Shown: one piece after another, positions 26,527-37,510 of the stretch
Layout of the letters: each line of letters starts with the position of its first letter
Numbering within the stretch: position 1 is the first letter of the stretch
Source of the DNA: Myxococcus guangdongensis
GTDB lineage: Bacteria > Myxococcota > Myxococcia > Myxococcales > Myxococcaceae
Assembly: GCF_024198255.1 (NCBI RefSeq)
Contig: NZ_JAJVKW010000004.1
Coordinates: 558,001 to 622,000 of the forward strand
Direction of reading: 5' to 3'
Length of the DNA stretch: 64,000 nucleotides
The notes under the pieces: model-generated
Told to the model about the DNA's origin: nothing
Databases searched by the model: none
Seen by the model: only the letters and a program-made list of their open reading frames with translations
Program-made: the position numbers and the translations under genes

Positions 26527-29500
26527 TTGTCCGCCCAGGCAGACCATGGGGAGTTGATGAAGCGCGCGCTCCTGAAGCTCCAGGAGGCGCAGGCACAGCT
26601 CGACGCCCACGCGCGCGAGCGGCACGAGGGCCTGGCCATCGTCGGCATGGGCTGCAGGTTCCCGGGTGGTGCCTCGACTCCCGGCCGCTACTGGCGGCTG
26701 CTCCTCGATGGCGTCGACACCGTCACCGAGGTCCCCAAGGAGCGATGGGACGCGGAGGCGTTCTACCACCCCGAGCCCGATCAGCCCGGGAAGGTCTACT
26801 GCCGCCACGGCGCCTTCCTGGAGGACATCGACCAGTTCGAGCCCAGGTTCTTCGGCATCTCCCCGCGCGAGGCGGCGCGGATGGACCCTCAGCACCGGCT
26901 GCTACTGGAGGTCGCCTGGGAGGCCCTGGAGAGCGCCGGGCGTGACCCGAGCTCCCTGCGCGGAACCCGGACGGGCGTGTTCGTCGGGATGATGGGGCAG
27001 GACTACACGCAGCTCGCCACCCAGTCTCCCGACCTCATCGATGCTCACACGGGCTCCGGCAACGGCGCGAGCGTCGCGTCGGGCAGGCTGTCGTACACGT
27101 TCGACCTCCAGGGGCCGAGCCTCACGGTCGACACCGCGTGCTCATCGTCGCTGGTCGCCGTCCACCTCGCGCTCCGGTCGCTGCGCCAGCGCGAGGTCGA
27201 CTTCGCGCTGGTGGGCGGGGTGAACCTGGTGCTGTCGCCCGTGGCGACGTTGATCGAATCGCGCGCGCACATGCTCGCCGCGGATGGGCGCTGCAAGGCC
27301 TTCGATGCGGCGGCCAATGGGATGGGAAGAGGAGAGGGCTGTGGTGTCCTCGTCCTGCGGCGGCTCTCGGATGCCATCGCGGACAAGGACCCCATCGTCG
27401 CGGTGATTCGCGGTTCGGCGGTCAACCAGGATGGCCGGACCAGCGGGTTGACGGTCCCGAACGGGCTCGCGCAGCGGCAGGTGCTCTCGGATGCACTGAA
27501 GGACGCGCGCGTCGATGCGTCGCGCGTGGGCTACGTCGAGGCACATGGGACCGGGACGGCGCTCGGTGACCCCATCGAGTTGGAGGCGCTCGGCGCGGTC
27601 TACGGAGACAGGACGACGCGCGAGCAGCCCCTGATGGTGGGCTCGGTGAAGACGAACCTGGGTCACCTCGAGGGCGCGGCGGGCATCGCGGGGTTGATGA
27701 AGGCGGCCCTGTGTCTGGCGAACGAGGCGATTCCTCCCCACCTCCACCTGCGGACCCCCACGCCGCACGTCGACTGGAGCCGGCTGTTCGTCGAGGTGCC
27801 CACCGCGCGGCGCGACTGGCGAACCGAGCAGCCGCGCTTCGCGGCCGTGAGCTCATTTGGTTTCTCGGGCACGAACGCGCACGTCATCCTCGAGTCCGCG
27901 CCGCGCTCGGAACAAACGGCCGTGCGGAGTTCCGCGCGCCTCCAGCACCTCTTGACGCTCTCGGCCCGCACGGGCGGCAGCCTGCGCCGGTTGGCGGAGT
28001 CGTTCGCGGACGAACTCGCGGGGCCCCGCAAGGACGCGCTCGAGGAGGTCTGCCACACGGCGAGGGTCGGCCGAAGTTCGCTGGAGGAGCGCGTGGCCTT
28101 CGTGGGCTCGACCTCCGAGGACCTGTCCGCCGCCCTGCGCGACTTCAGCCGGGGCGAGTCCCAGTCCACGAGCGCGTGGGTGGAAGGACAGCGAGGCACG
28201 GAGACGCCGCGCGTCGCGTGGCTCTTCACGGGGCAGGGCGCCCAGTACGTGGGCATGGGGCGTGAGCTGTTCGAGACGGAGCCAGGCTTCCGTCGCGACC
28301 TGCTCCGTTTCGAGGAGATCCTCCGGCCTCACCTCGACCGTCCGCTGACCGAGGTGCTGTTCCAGGACGACACTAGCGCGCTGGACGAGACGCGGTACAC
28401 GCAGCCTGCCATCGTGGCGCTCGAGCTGGCGGTGACCGGTCTGCTGCGCTCATGGGGTCTTCACGCCGACGCGGTCCTGGGGCACAGCGTCGGTGAGTAT
28501 GCCGCCGCCATCTTCGCCGGTGCCCTGACTCCGGATGTGGGGCTCCCACTGGTGGCCGCGCGCGCGCGGCTGATGCAAGCGCTGCCCGAGCGCGGCGCGA
28601 TGCTGGCCCTCTTCACCGACGAGGCGCGGGTCCTCCGAGCCCTGGCGGGGCATGACCGGGTCTCGCTGGCGGCCCTCAACGGACCGCGAAACACGGTCAT
28701 CTCCGGAGCGCGGGAGTCGATCGACGCCATCGCACGAGAGTTGGCCGCCGAGGGCATCGAGAGCCAGCGCTTGAAGGTCTCTCATGCGTTCCACTCGCCA
28801 TTGATGCAGCCGATGTTGGAGTCGTTCGCGCGGGTCGTCAGGGACGTGCGACTCCAGGCACCACGGGTGTCCCTCATCTCGAACCTCGACGGCACCGAGG
28901 CAGGGGAGGGCTTCACGCGTCCGGACTACTGGGTCCGGCAGGCCCGCGAGCCGGTCCGCTTCGCGGAGGGACTCCGCACGCTCCTCCAACGTGGGGTGCG
29001 CGTCTTCCTCGAGGTGGGCCCGAAGCCTGTCCTGTCCAATCTCGCGCGCGACATCGCGGCTCCCGAATCCGCCTTGTGGTTGGAGACCCTGCACCCGCGT
29101 CGCGCGGACCGGCTGGGACTGCTGCGCGCCCTGTCGGAGCTCTACGTCCGTGGCGTTCCGGTGGACCTGGCGCGCCTCGACGGCGGACGCGGGCGCATCG
29201 CGCTTCCCACCTATCCGTTCGAACGGCAGCGGCACTGGCTGGACGTGCCCGCGCCGTGGTCACGTCCCACGAAGCCCACGGTGCATCCGCTGCTCGGTGA
29301 CCGTTGGGACTCCTTGGCGCTGCGAGAGGGCACCACCGTCTTCTCGCGAGAGCTGGAGGCGCGGGCCCTTCCACTCCTGGAGGACCACCGCGTGTACGGC
29401 AAGGCGGTGGTCCCCGTCGCGGCCTTCGTGGAGATGGTGGTCTCGGCGGTGGCGCAGGTGTCGGGCTCGGAGTCCATGACGCTGGAGGCGGTGACGCTCC

Positions 29501-32007
29501 ACCAGCCGCTCGTCCTGCCGGAGTCACGCACTCGCGTCGTCCAGACGCTCCTCGAGGAACAGGGCACCGCGGGCTTCACGTGCACCGTGATGAGCAGGGA
29601 GGATGGAGGGAGGGGCGAGCGGTCCTCCTGGAGCACCCACCTGACCTGTCGTGTTCGTGCGCCGGGCGCGACGCAGCCGCCTCGGGTGGAGCTCGAAGCA
29701 CGGCGCCAGAGCTGCCCCAGCCCCGTCGACATCGAAGCCTTCTCCGAGGCGATTCGTCAGCGCGGGCTCGACTATGGCCCCTCGCTGCGAGTCCTGTCGT
29801 CGCTCCATCGGGGACCTCACACCGCGTGCTCCTCCAGCGAGGTGGAGGCGCATGGTGTGAATTACCGCGTCCATCCGGCCCTGCTCGATGCGAGCCTCCG
29901 GACCGCGGCCGCCGTCACGCCACTGTCTTCAGACGACGCGCTGCTGCTCCCGGTCGCCATCCACCGCCTCGAACTCTACCAGCGCCTGCCCGCGCGCCTC
30001 TGGACGTTCGCCACGCAGCGCGCCGACCCCGGCTCGACGGAGCTCCCGACCACGGACATGACCCTGTGCGCCGAGGACGGCAGCGTGGTCGCGTCCCTCA
30101 TGGGGCTCTCCGTTCGCAAGGCCGAGCGGGAAGTGTTGCTGCGCGGCCTCGACGTGGACTGGCAGGACTGGCTGTACCGCGTCACCTGGCGTCCGTGTCC
30201 CTCTCAGGGCGAGCTGCGCCCAGCGGGCCAGCACTGGGTCGTCTTCATCGGGGATGGGGGGGGCGGGGACACGTTGGCCGAGCTTCTCGAACAGCGTGGC
30301 GCCCGAGTCACCCGCGTGCGCAAGGGCCCGGCGCTCGGCCACGGCGCCGAGGGCCTCATCGTGGACCCCTCGATGCCTGACCACTTCGACCGGCTGTTCT
30401 CGGAGTGGGACGGCGTGCCTCCACACGGCGTCGTGTATCTGTGGGGCGACGAGGCGCTGTCGGGCTGCGTGGGCGCGCTGCACCTGGTGCAGGCCCTGTC
30501 GCGAGCTTCGTGGGCGCCCCGATTGATTGTCGTCACCCGAGGCACGCGAGCGCTGTCCGCTGATGCCCAGGAGCCGCGCATCGCGCAGGCGCCGCTGTGG
30601 GGCTTCGGGCAGGCGGTGTCGACGGAGCTGCCAGAGCTGCGCTGCCTCCGGGTCGACCTCCCCAGTGAGCCGACACAGGATGAGGCCGAGGCGTGCCTGC
30701 GTGCGTTCGCGCTCGCCGAATCGGAGCAACAAGTCGCCGTACGCGCGGAGGGCCTGTACCTCGCTCGACTGGAGCGCGTCCGAACTCGCGCGGTGTCGCG
30801 GCAACTGGAGCTCTCCGCGGAGGCGTCCTACCTCATCGCGGGTGGACTGGGAGGGCTCGGACTCCGACTCGCGGGATGGCTGGCGGACCGGGGCGCGCGA
30901 CACCTCCTCCTGTTGGGACGACATGGCCCTTCGGTGGAGGCCCAGCGGCAGCTCGATGCGCTGGCGACGCGAGGCGTGCATGTCCGCGTGGCCCTGGCGG
31001 ACCTGGCTTCTCACGACGAAGTGGCGGCGGCCCTGGTCGAGCCGATCGGCGCTCCCCCGCTGCGAGGTCTCTTCCACGTCGCGGGAGTCCTGGGTGACGG
31101 CACGCTGGCCCATCAGACGGCGGAGCGCTTCCGCGAGGTGCTGGCACCCAAGGTCCAGGGCGCGTGGAACCTGCACGTGCTCACCGCCGGGATGACGCTG
31201 GACTTCTTCGTCTGCTTCTCCTCGGCGGCCTCGCTCCTGGGGACGCCGGGGCAGGCCAACTACGTCGCCGCGAACGCCTTCCTGGATGCACTGGCCCAGC
31301 TCCGGCATGCGCAGGGACGGCCCGCGCTGACCCTCAACTGGGGCTCCTGGGCGCAGACGGGCATGGCCGCGCGAATGGGGCCGGTGTCCACGAGGTCGGC
31401 CGCGGCCCTGGGCTTCGGGTCGATTCCCGTGGAGCGCGGGCTGGAGGTCCTCGAACGCCTCATGGGCGGAGCGAGCACCTCGCTCGGGGTCTTCCCTGTC
31501 GACTGGACACGGCTCGCGGAGCAGTGGCCGGGACTGGCCCGTCAGGCCTTCTTCGAGGGACTGCTCGGTGGCTCGCCGCCCGAGCCTCGCGCTCCTGCCT
31601 TCCGCGCGCGATTGGACGCGGCCGCGCCGAACCGGAGGGTGGAGCTGCTGCGTCAGCACGTGGCGGAGCAGGTCGCGCGCACGCTGGGGCTGGCGGAGTC
31701 GGAGCGGCTCTCCGGTGGCGAGCGGCTGTTCGACCTGGGCTTCGATTCACTGCTGGCGGTGGAGCTGAAGAACCGGCTCTCCAGCAGCCTCGGCAAGAGC
31801 CTGCGCTCCACGCTGGTCTTCGACTTCCCCTCGCTGGCCGGGCTCGTCGCGCACCTCGTGGGAGAGCTGGGGCTGGGCGAGCCCACGCAGCGGCAGGTGG
31901 AGGGCCCGACGCGAGAGGACGCGTTGACCGCGGAGATACAGGCGCTGTCGGAGCAGGAGCTCACCTCCCTCATCGACCAGGAGCTGGTGAGCGCGCTCAC
32001 CCGCTGA
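26527..32007 (+). CDS. Type I PKS module: KS - AT - DH - KR - ACP
   Basis: The 1826-residue protein is a complete reducing module: N-terminal docking helix, KS (C205, EAHGTGT, KTNLGH), AT (Ser654 in GHSVG; HAFH at 753-756 indicates malonyl-CoA), DH (H954 in HxxxGxxxxP, D1121), KR (GGLGGLG at 1439-1445, Tyr1579) and ACP (Ser1741 in GFDS). It should add one C2 unit and form a double bond. The start is TTG at 26527, supported by AGGAG from the end of the previous gene; no better start fits the conserved N-terminus. The C-terminal tail LSEQELTSLIDQEL looks like an ACP-side docking helix. Confidence 0.94.
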   Translation: MSAQADHGELMKRALLKLQEAQAQLDAHARERHEGLAIVGMGCRFPGGASTPGRYWRLLLDGVDTVTEVPKERWDAEAFYHPEPDQPGKVYCRHGAFLEDIDQFEPRFFGISPREAARMDPQHRLLLEVAWEALESAGRDPSSLRGTRTGVFVGMMGQDYTQLATQSPDLIDAHTGSGNGASVASGRLSYTFDLQGPSLTVDTACSSSLVAVHLALRSLRQREVDFALVGGVNLVLSPVATLIESRAHMLAADGRCKAFDAAANGMGRGEGCGVLVLRRLSDAIADKDPIVAVIRGSAVNQDGRTSGLTVPNGLAQRQVLSDALKDARVDASRVGYVEAHGTGTALGDPIELEALGAVYGDRTTREQPLMVGSVKTNLGHLEGAAGIAGLMKAALCLANEAIPPHLHLRTPTPHVDWSRLFVEVPTARRDWRTEQPRFAAVSSFGFSGTNAHVILESAPRSEQTAVRSSARLQHLLTLSARTGGSLRRLAESFADELAGPRKDALEEVCHTARVGRSSLEERVAFVGSTSEDLSAALRDFSRGESQSTSAWVEGQRGTETPRVAWLFTGQGAQYVGMGRELFETEPGFRRDLLRFEEILRPHLDRPLTEVLFQDDTSALDETRYTQPAIVALELAVTGLLRSWGLHADAVLGHSVGEYAAAIFAGALTPDVGLPLVAARARLMQALPERGAMLALFTDEARVLRALAGHDRVSLAALNGPRNTVISGARESIDAIARELAAEGIESQRLKVSHAFHSPLMQPMLESFARVVRDVRLQAPRVSLISNLDGTEAGEGFTRPDYWVRQAREPVRFAEGLRTLLQRGVRVFLEVGPKPVLSNLARDIAAPESALWLETLHPRRADRLGLLRALSELYVRGVPVDLARLDGGRGRIALPTYPFERQRHWLDVPAPWSRPTKPTVHPLLGDRWDSLALREGTTVFSRELEARALPLLEDHRVYGKAVVPVAAFVEMVVSAVAQVSGSESMTLEAVTLHQPLVLPESRTRVVQTLLEEQGTAGFTCTVMSREDGGRGERSSWSTHLTCRVRAPGATQPPRVELEARRQSCPSPVDIEAFSEAIRQRGLDYGPSLRVLSSLHRGPHTACSSSEVEAHGVNYRVHPALLDASLRTAAAVTPLSSDDALLLPVAIHRLELYQRLPARLWTFATQRADPGSTELPTTDMTLCAEDGSVVASLMGLSVRKAEREVLLRGLDVDWQDWLYRVTWRPCPSQGELRPAGQHWVVFIGDGGGGDTLAELLEQRGARVTRVRKGPALGHGAEGLIVDPSMPDHFDRLFSEWDGVPPHGVVYLWGDEALSGCVGALHLVQALSRASWAPRLIVVTRGTRALSADAQEPRIAQAPLWGFGQAVSTELPELRCLRVDLPSEPTQDEAEACLRAFALAESEQQVAVRAEGLYLARLERVRTRAVSRQLELSAEASYLIAGGLGGLGLRLAGWLADRGARHLLLLGRHGPSVEAQRQLDALATRGVHVRVALADLASHDEVAAALVEPIGAPPLRGLFHVAGVLGDGTLAHQTAERFREVLAPKVQGAWNLHVLTAGMTLDFFVCFSSAASLLGTPGQANYVAANAFLDALAQLRHAQGRPALTLNWGSWAQTGMAARMGPVSTRSAAALGFGSIPVERGLEVLERLMGGASTSLGVFPVDWTRLAEQWPGLARQAFFEGLLGGSPPEPRAPAFRARLDAAAPNRRVELLRQHVAEQVARTLGLAESERLSGGERLFDLGFDSLLAVELKNRLSSSLGKSLRSTLVFDFPSLAGLVAHLVGELGLGEPTQRQVEGPTREDALTAEIQALSEQELTSLIDQELVSALTR

Positions 32008-32014
32008 GGACCGG

Positions 32015-35000
32015 ATGGCGAAACTACCGACACGCATCTCCGAGCTGCCGGCCGTCAAGCTCGCCTATCTCGCGAGCCAGCTCCGCGCGAAGAAGGACCT
32101 CCTGGCCGCGGAGCCCATCGCCGTCGTCGGCATGTCCTGCCGCTTCCCCGGCGGAGGCGAGCTGCCGGAGACGTTCTGGCAGTTCCTCCGCGAGGGAGGT
32201 GACGCGACCCGCGAGGTGCCACCCGAGCGCTGGAACATCGACGAGCTCTACGACCCCACGCCGGGCGCGAAGGGGAAGGTGTACACGCGCCGCGGCGCCT
32301 TCATCGAGAACGTCGACCTGTTCGAGCCCGCGTTCTTCGGCATCCCGCCGCGCGACGCGAAGGACATGGACCCGCAGCAGCGCATGTTGCTCGAGGAGTG
32401 CTGGCGCTCACTCGAGCGCGCGGGCATCCCTCCGGCGGGACTGAGCGGCAGCCGCACCGGCGTCTTCGTGGGGCTGATGCACAACGACTACAACGTGCTC
32501 GGCATCACCGCGGGCGTGGAGATGCACTCCGCGTCGCTCAACTACCCCTCCATGGCCGCGGGGCGCATCGCGCACACGCTGGGCCTCCAGGGGCCCGCGC
32601 TCACGGTGGACACTGCGTGCTCGTCCTCCGCGGTCGCCGTCCACCTGGCGTGCCAGAGCTTGCGCAACGACGAGAGCGACCTGGCCCTCGCGGGCGGCGT
32701 CAGCCTGAGCCTGTCACCGCTCACCATGATCTTCGAATGCCAGAACCGCATGCTGGCGGTCGATGGTCGCTGCAAGACCTTCGATGCCTCGGCGGATGGC
32801 TTCTCGCGCGGTGAAGGGTGCGGCGTCGTCGTGCTCAAGCGCCTGTCGGACGCGCTGGCACAGGGCGACTCCATCCTCGGTGTCATCCGGGGCTCGGCGC
32901 TCAACCACGACGGACGCAGCAGCGGATTGATGGTGCCGAACGGGCGCGCGCAGGAGCGCGTCATCCGCATGGCGCTGGAGGGCTGCGGCGTGGAGCCCGA
33001 GCAGGTGAGCTACGTCGAGGCCCATGGCACGGGGACGTCGCTCGGCGACCCCATCGAGATGGAGGCGCTGCGCTCGGTCTTCGGCCGCGCGCCCGCGCGA
33101 GGCTCGCCGCTGTGGGTGGGCTCGGTGAAGACGAACATCGGACACCTGGAGGCCGCCGCCGGAATCGCGGGGCTCATCAAGGTGCTGCTGGCGCTGCGGC
33201 ACGAGGCCATCCCCGCGCACCTCCACCTCTCGCGGCCGAACCCGAACATCCGCTGGGATGACCTGCCGGTGGTCATCCCCACCGCGCTGCAACCCTGGCC
33301 GCGAGGGGAGCAGCGGCGGATCGCCGGCCTCAGCAGCTTCGGCTTCTCCGGCACCAACGTGCACCTCGTGGTGGAGGAGGCGCCGCTCCAGTCGCGGCCA
33401 CCGGTGGCGCGGGAGCGCCCCGTCCACCTGTTGACCCTGTCGGCCAAGACCGAGGCCGCGCTCGAGGCGCTGGTGGAGGTGCATGCGTCCTCGCTGCCCG
33501 ACGAGGGCGAGGTGCTCGGGGACTGGTGCTACACGGCCAACGTCGGTCGGTCCCACTTCGAGCACCGCGCGGCCATCTCGGGTGCGAACGCCGCCGAGCT
33601 CCGGGCCGGTCTGTCGCGTCTGCGCATGGAAAGGTCACCTCCGCGACGTGAGCCTCGCCGGGGGACGGAGAGCCCGAGGCCGGTCTTCCTGTTCACGGGA
33701 CAGGGCTCGCTGCGTCCCGGGGTGGGGCGCGAGCTCGCCGAGACCTGGCCCGTGTTCCACGCGGCGGTGCAGCGGTGCTCGGCCGCCTTGATGGGACTGC
33801 TCGAGCCGAGGCTCGGGGACATCCTGTATGGCGAGCAGTCCCTCTCCCTGCTCGCGGACACACGCCACGCCCAGCCCGCGCTCGTGGCGCTCGAATACGC
33901 GCTCTCCGAGCTGTGGGCCTCGTGGGGCATCGTCCCAGGCGCGGTGGCCGGTCACAGCCTGGGCGAGTACGCGGCGGCGGTGGTCGCCGGGGTCCTGTCC
34001 ATCGAGGACGCGCTGAGCCTGGTCGTCGCGCGCTCGCGACTCATCCACGAGGCCCCGGGCGAAGGCGCGATGCTGGCCGTCAACGCCACGCTGGAGGTGC
34101 TGGCGCCGACGCTCGCACCGGTCTCCCACCTCATCTCGCTCGCGGCGGTCAACGGTCCCCAGGACCTGGTCATCTCCGGAGACCGCGCGACGCTCTCCGA
34201 GGTCGCGGGGCGTCTCGCGCGGGAGGGCATCGCCTGCAGGCCGCTGTCGGTCACCCACGCCTTCCACTCGCCGCTCATGGAGCCGGTGGTGGCGGCCTTC
34301 GAGGCGTGCTTCGAAGGGGTGGCGCTCTCGACGCCGCGCCTCTCCTTCGTGTCGACGCTCGAGGGCGGGCTCGTCTCCGAGGCGCTGACCCGGCCCGCGT
34401 ACTGGTGTCGCCACCTGCGCGAGCCCGTCCGCTTCGCCGAGGCGCTGGAGACGCTGCGCGAGCAGAAGCACCGCACGTTCCTGGAGGTGGGGCCCACGCC
34501 GGTCCTCACGGGCGTCGGCCTGCGCGTCTACCCGGGCGAGGAGGAGCTGAGCTGGCTTCCGAGTCTGCGTCCCGCATCCGGTGAGGCCGCGCAGATGCTC
34601 ACCGCCCTGGGTGCGCTCTACGAGCGTGGCTTCGAGGTGGACTGGAGCGCGTTCGACGCGCCCTTTGAGCGGAGGTCCGTCACGCTCCCGACGTATCCCT
34701 TCCGTCGCGAGCGCTATTGGATCGACTCGCCGACGGAGGGCTCGATGGCGGAGCGGAGGGCGGCACGCGCCAGCGGCCCTCTGCTCACGGGCGTACCGTT
34801 GTCGCTCGCGGGGACGAAGGGTTCGCGATTCTCGGCGCGCCTGAGCACCCGGGAGCCTTCGTTCCTCGCCGAGCACCGTGTCTTCGGTGCGACGGTGTTG
34901 CCAGCGGCTTGCTACGTCGAGATGGCGCTGGGGGCCGCGCACTTCGCGGCGCCGCCGGAGGCCACGTTCGAGCTGCTCTCGTTCGAGCTGGAGCGACCGC

Positions 35001-37510
35001 TCGTGCTCGGCGAAGGGGAGGGCCGTGAGGTCCAGACGGTGCTGACGCCGGAGGAAGGGCGCACGCACTTCGAGATCTACGGCCAGGGGACAACGGGCGC
35101 CGAGCGGGACTGGGCGCGCCTCGCCCATGGGTACCTCGTGGAGCACCGCGATTCCGCGCGACACGTCGACCTGGAGGCCGGGCTGTTCGAGCGCTTCTCC
35201 CCGCCACGACCCGTCGGACCGTTCTACGAGCTGATGGCCAGGCACGGCATCGAGTACGGCCCCTCGTTCCAGGCCATCGACGCACTGAGGTTCGGGAAGA
35301 ACGCCTGCCTCGCCCATGTCCGGTTGCCCGACAATCAGGTCGTCGGGATGGGCGAGTACCGACTGCACCCCCTCATCCTCGATGCCTGTTTCCAGACCGT
35401 CGCCGCCCTGTTCATGGAGGAGGCCAGCGAGGCGCCGGACCACCGGCAACGGATGCCCGTCGCCATCCAGCGCCTGCGCTGGTTCAAGAAGCCCGGGAGC
35501 AGCGCCTGGGTGCATGCGCGCCACGACGAGCGCGTCTCCGCCTCCGATGAACTCTTGAGCATCGACCTGCGCATCCTCGGGGAGGCGGGGGAGGTCATCG
35601 CGGAGGTCGAGGGGCTGCTGCTGAAGCGCATCGACCGGCGCGCGCTCACGACCTCGTTCTCCGACTCCACGCGGGAGCTGCTCCTCGAGCTGGCGTGGCG
35701 CGAGCTGGACGCCCCTCGGTCACGGGCTCCGGTTCCTCTCCAGTCCCATCGCTGGTTGTTGCTCGCGGACTCGGGCGGCGTCGCGGAGGCGCTGAAGGCG
35801 CAGGTCCAGCGTCACGGTGGAGCGTGTGTGGTGGCGACACCGGACCCGAGCAACGACGCGGACCACGTCCGCGTCGATCCGAAGCACCCGGAGACCTTCG
35901 TTCGACTCCTCCAATCGCTGTCCGAGGAGGGCGCGGCGCCGACGACGGTCGTCTGCCTCTGGGGGCTCGACGAGCCAGGGGGCGAAGCGCTCTCACCAGA
36001 GGCGTTGGTGCGTGCCACCACGCGGAGCGCGACCGGCGTGCTCCACCTGGTGCAGGCCATGGCCCGTGCGAGCTGGGCCCAGCGGCCCGCGCTGTGGTTG
36101 GTGACTCGCGGCGCCGTCGCGGCCGCGCCGGGGGACACCGTGAACGGCCTCGTGCAGTCGATGCTCTGGGGGCTCGGTCGCGCGGCCACCATCGAACACC
36201 CGGAGTTGGGGTGCCGGCTGGTGGACCTGGACGACGGAGAGGACGCGGCCTCGCGGTTGTTCGAGCAGATGACCCGCGCGACAGGGGAGAACCTGCTGGC
36301 GCTGCGAGGCTCGCGGCTCCTCGGAGCTCGGCTCACGCGACCCGGCGCGCCGTCGAACAGCGCCAACCCGATGGGGATCCACGCGGATGGCGCGTATCTC
36401 ATCACCGGAGGACTGGGCGCCCTCGGGCTCGCGACCGCCGCGTGGCTGGTGGAGGCCGGCGCCCGCCAGCTGGTCCTGGTCAGCCGAAGCGCACCGGGAG
36501 ACGCGACGAAGCTCCAACTCGACGAGTTGGGGGCGCGTGGCTGCGACGTCACGGTGGCTCGCGCGGATGTCTCGCGCCCGGACGACGTGCGGCGCGTCCT
36601 GGAGGAACTCTCCGCGAGAGGCACACGCCTGCGAGGCGTCTTCCACGCGGCGGGCGTGCTGGACGATGGCGTGTTCCTGCGGCAGGACCCGGAGCGTCTG
36701 GCGCGCGTGCTCGCGCCCAAGGTGATGGGTGCGTGGAACCTGCATCTCGCGACGGCCGGGCTCCCGCTCGACCTCTTCGTCATGTACTCGTCCGCGGCGT
36801 CGCTCGTCGGAGTCGCCGGGCAGGCCAACTACATGGCCGCCAACACCTTCCTCGACGCGCTGGCGCACCATCGCCGCGCGAAAGGGCTGCCCGCGCTCAG
36901 CGTCAACTGGGGACAGTGGGCCGGCGGAGGAATGGCGCGGAAGGCGAGGGCGCGCGTGTCGACCGCGGACACCCCGGGGCTTCCACCCCAGCGCGCGCTG
37001 CGCATCCTCGAGGAGCTGTTGGGCCGGGACGTCGCGCAGATGGGCGTGGTGCCCGTCGACCCCTCCGCGCTGGAGTCCTCGCTCTCCTCGAGCCATGGCC
37101 CCCTGTTCTCCGAGCTGGCGCTGCGTGAGAAGGAGCCCTCCGCCGGCACGGGGCGGATGGTGGAGCTGCTGGAGGAGTTCACGCGCTCGGATGGCGCGCG
37201 TCGGCGCGGGCTCCTGACGCACTACGTACGAGGCCGGCTGGCGCCCCTGCTGGGGTTCCCGCCGGAGCACGAGGTGCTCCAGAAGAAGATCTCCCTCAAC
37301 GAGATGGGGCTCGATTCGCTGCGCGCCGTCGAGCTGAAGAACCGCATGGGCCGTGAGCTGGGCGTGGACCTGCCCATGGCGCGCTTCATCGACGGAACCG
37401 GTGTCGCCGGAATCGTGGAAGCGGTGCACGAGCAGCTCGAGCTCAGTGAGCTGCTCGCGCGAGCCCCCGTCACCGCCGCGCAGTCCGAGGTCGAGGAGCT
37501 GACGCTATGA
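32015..37510 (+). CDS. Type I PKS module: KS - AT - DH - KR - ACP
   Basis: The 1831-residue protein is a second intact malonate-using, dehydrating module: KS (C202), AT (Ser648 in GHSLG, HAFH), DH (H954 in HRVFGATVLP, D1123), KR (Tyr1606; LDD motif of B-type KRs) and ACP (Ser1768 in GLDS). No enoylreductase lies between DH and KR, so it should make a conjugated double bond. The N-terminus (ISELPAVKLAYLASQL) resembles that of the KS-AT protein at 54992, which suggests shared ancestry or competing docking. It overlaps the terminal NRPS gene by 4 bp, consistent with handing the finished chain to that protein. Confidence 0.94.
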   Translation: MAKLPTRISELPAVKLAYLASQLRAKKDLLAAEPIAVVGMSCRFPGGGELPETFWQFLREGGDATREVPPERWNIDELYDPTPGAKGKVYTRRGAFIENVDLFEPAFFGIPPRDAKDMDPQQRMLLEECWRSLERAGIPPAGLSGSRTGVFVGLMHNDYNVLGITAGVEMHSASLNYPSMAAGRIAHTLGLQGPALTVDTACSSSAVAVHLACQSLRNDESDLALAGGVSLSLSPLTMIFECQNRMLAVDGRCKTFDASADGFSRGEGCGVVVLKRLSDALAQGDSILGVIRGSALNHDGRSSGLMVPNGRAQERVIRMALEGCGVEPEQVSYVEAHGTGTSLGDPIEMEALRSVFGRAPARGSPLWVGSVKTNIGHLEAAAGIAGLIKVLLALRHEAIPAHLHLSRPNPNIRWDDLPVVIPTALQPWPRGEQRRIAGLSSFGFSGTNVHLVVEEAPLQSRPPVARERPVHLLTLSAKTEAALEALVEVHASSLPDEGEVLGDWCYTANVGRSHFEHRAAISGANAAELRAGLSRLRMERSPPRREPRRGTESPRPVFLFTGQGSLRPGVGRELAETWPVFHAAVQRCSAALMGLLEPRLGDILYGEQSLSLLADTRHAQPALVALEYALSELWASWGIVPGAVAGHSLGEYAAAVVAGVLSIEDALSLVVARSRLIHEAPGEGAMLAVNATLEVLAPTLAPVSHLISLAAVNGPQDLVISGDRATLSEVAGRLAREGIACRPLSVTHAFHSPLMEPVVAAFEACFEGVALSTPRLSFVSTLEGGLVSEALTRPAYWCRHLREPVRFAEALETLREQKHRTFLEVGPTPVLTGVGLRVYPGEEELSWLPSLRPASGEAAQMLTALGALYERGFEVDWSAFDAPFERRSVTLPTYPFRRERYWIDSPTEGSMAERRAARASGPLLTGVPLSLAGTKGSRFSARLSTREPSFLAEHRVFGATVLPAACYVEMALGAAHFAAPPEATFELLSFELERPLVLGEGEGREVQTVLTPEEGRTHFEIYGQGTTGAERDWARLAHGYLVEHRDSARHVDLEAGLFERFSPPRPVGPFYELMARHGIEYGPSFQAIDALRFGKNACLAHVRLPDNQVVGMGEYRLHPLILDACFQTVAALFMEEASEAPDHRQRMPVAIQRLRWFKKPGSSAWVHARHDERVSASDELLSIDLRILGEAGEVIAEVEGLLLKRIDRRALTTSFSDSTRELLLELAWRELDAPRSRAPVPLQSHRWLLLADSGGVAEALKAQVQRHGGACVVATPDPSNDADHVRVDPKHPETFVRLLQSLSEEGAAPTTVVCLWGLDEPGGEALSPEALVRATTRSATGVLHLVQAMARASWAQRPALWLVTRGAVAAAPGDTVNGLVQSMLWGLGRAATIEHPELGCRLVDLDDGEDAASRLFEQMTRATGENLLALRGSRLLGARLTRPGAPSNSANPMGIHADGAYLITGGLGALGLATAAWLVEAGARQLVLVSRSAPGDATKLQLDELGARGCDVTVARADVSRPDDVRRVLEELSARGTRLRGVFHAAGVLDDGVFLRQDPERLARVLAPKVMGAWNLHLATAGLPLDLFVMYSSAASLVGVAGQANYMAANTFLDALAHHRRAKGLPALSVNWGQWAGGGMARKARARVSTADTPGLPPQRALRILEELLGRDVAQMGVVPVDPSALESSLSSSHGPLFSELALREKEPSAGTGRMVELLEEFTRSDGARRRGLLTHYVRGRLAPLLGFPPEHEVLQKKISLNEMGLDSLRAVELKNRMGRELGVDLPMARFIDGTGVAGIVEAVHEQLELSELLARAPVTAAQSEVEELTL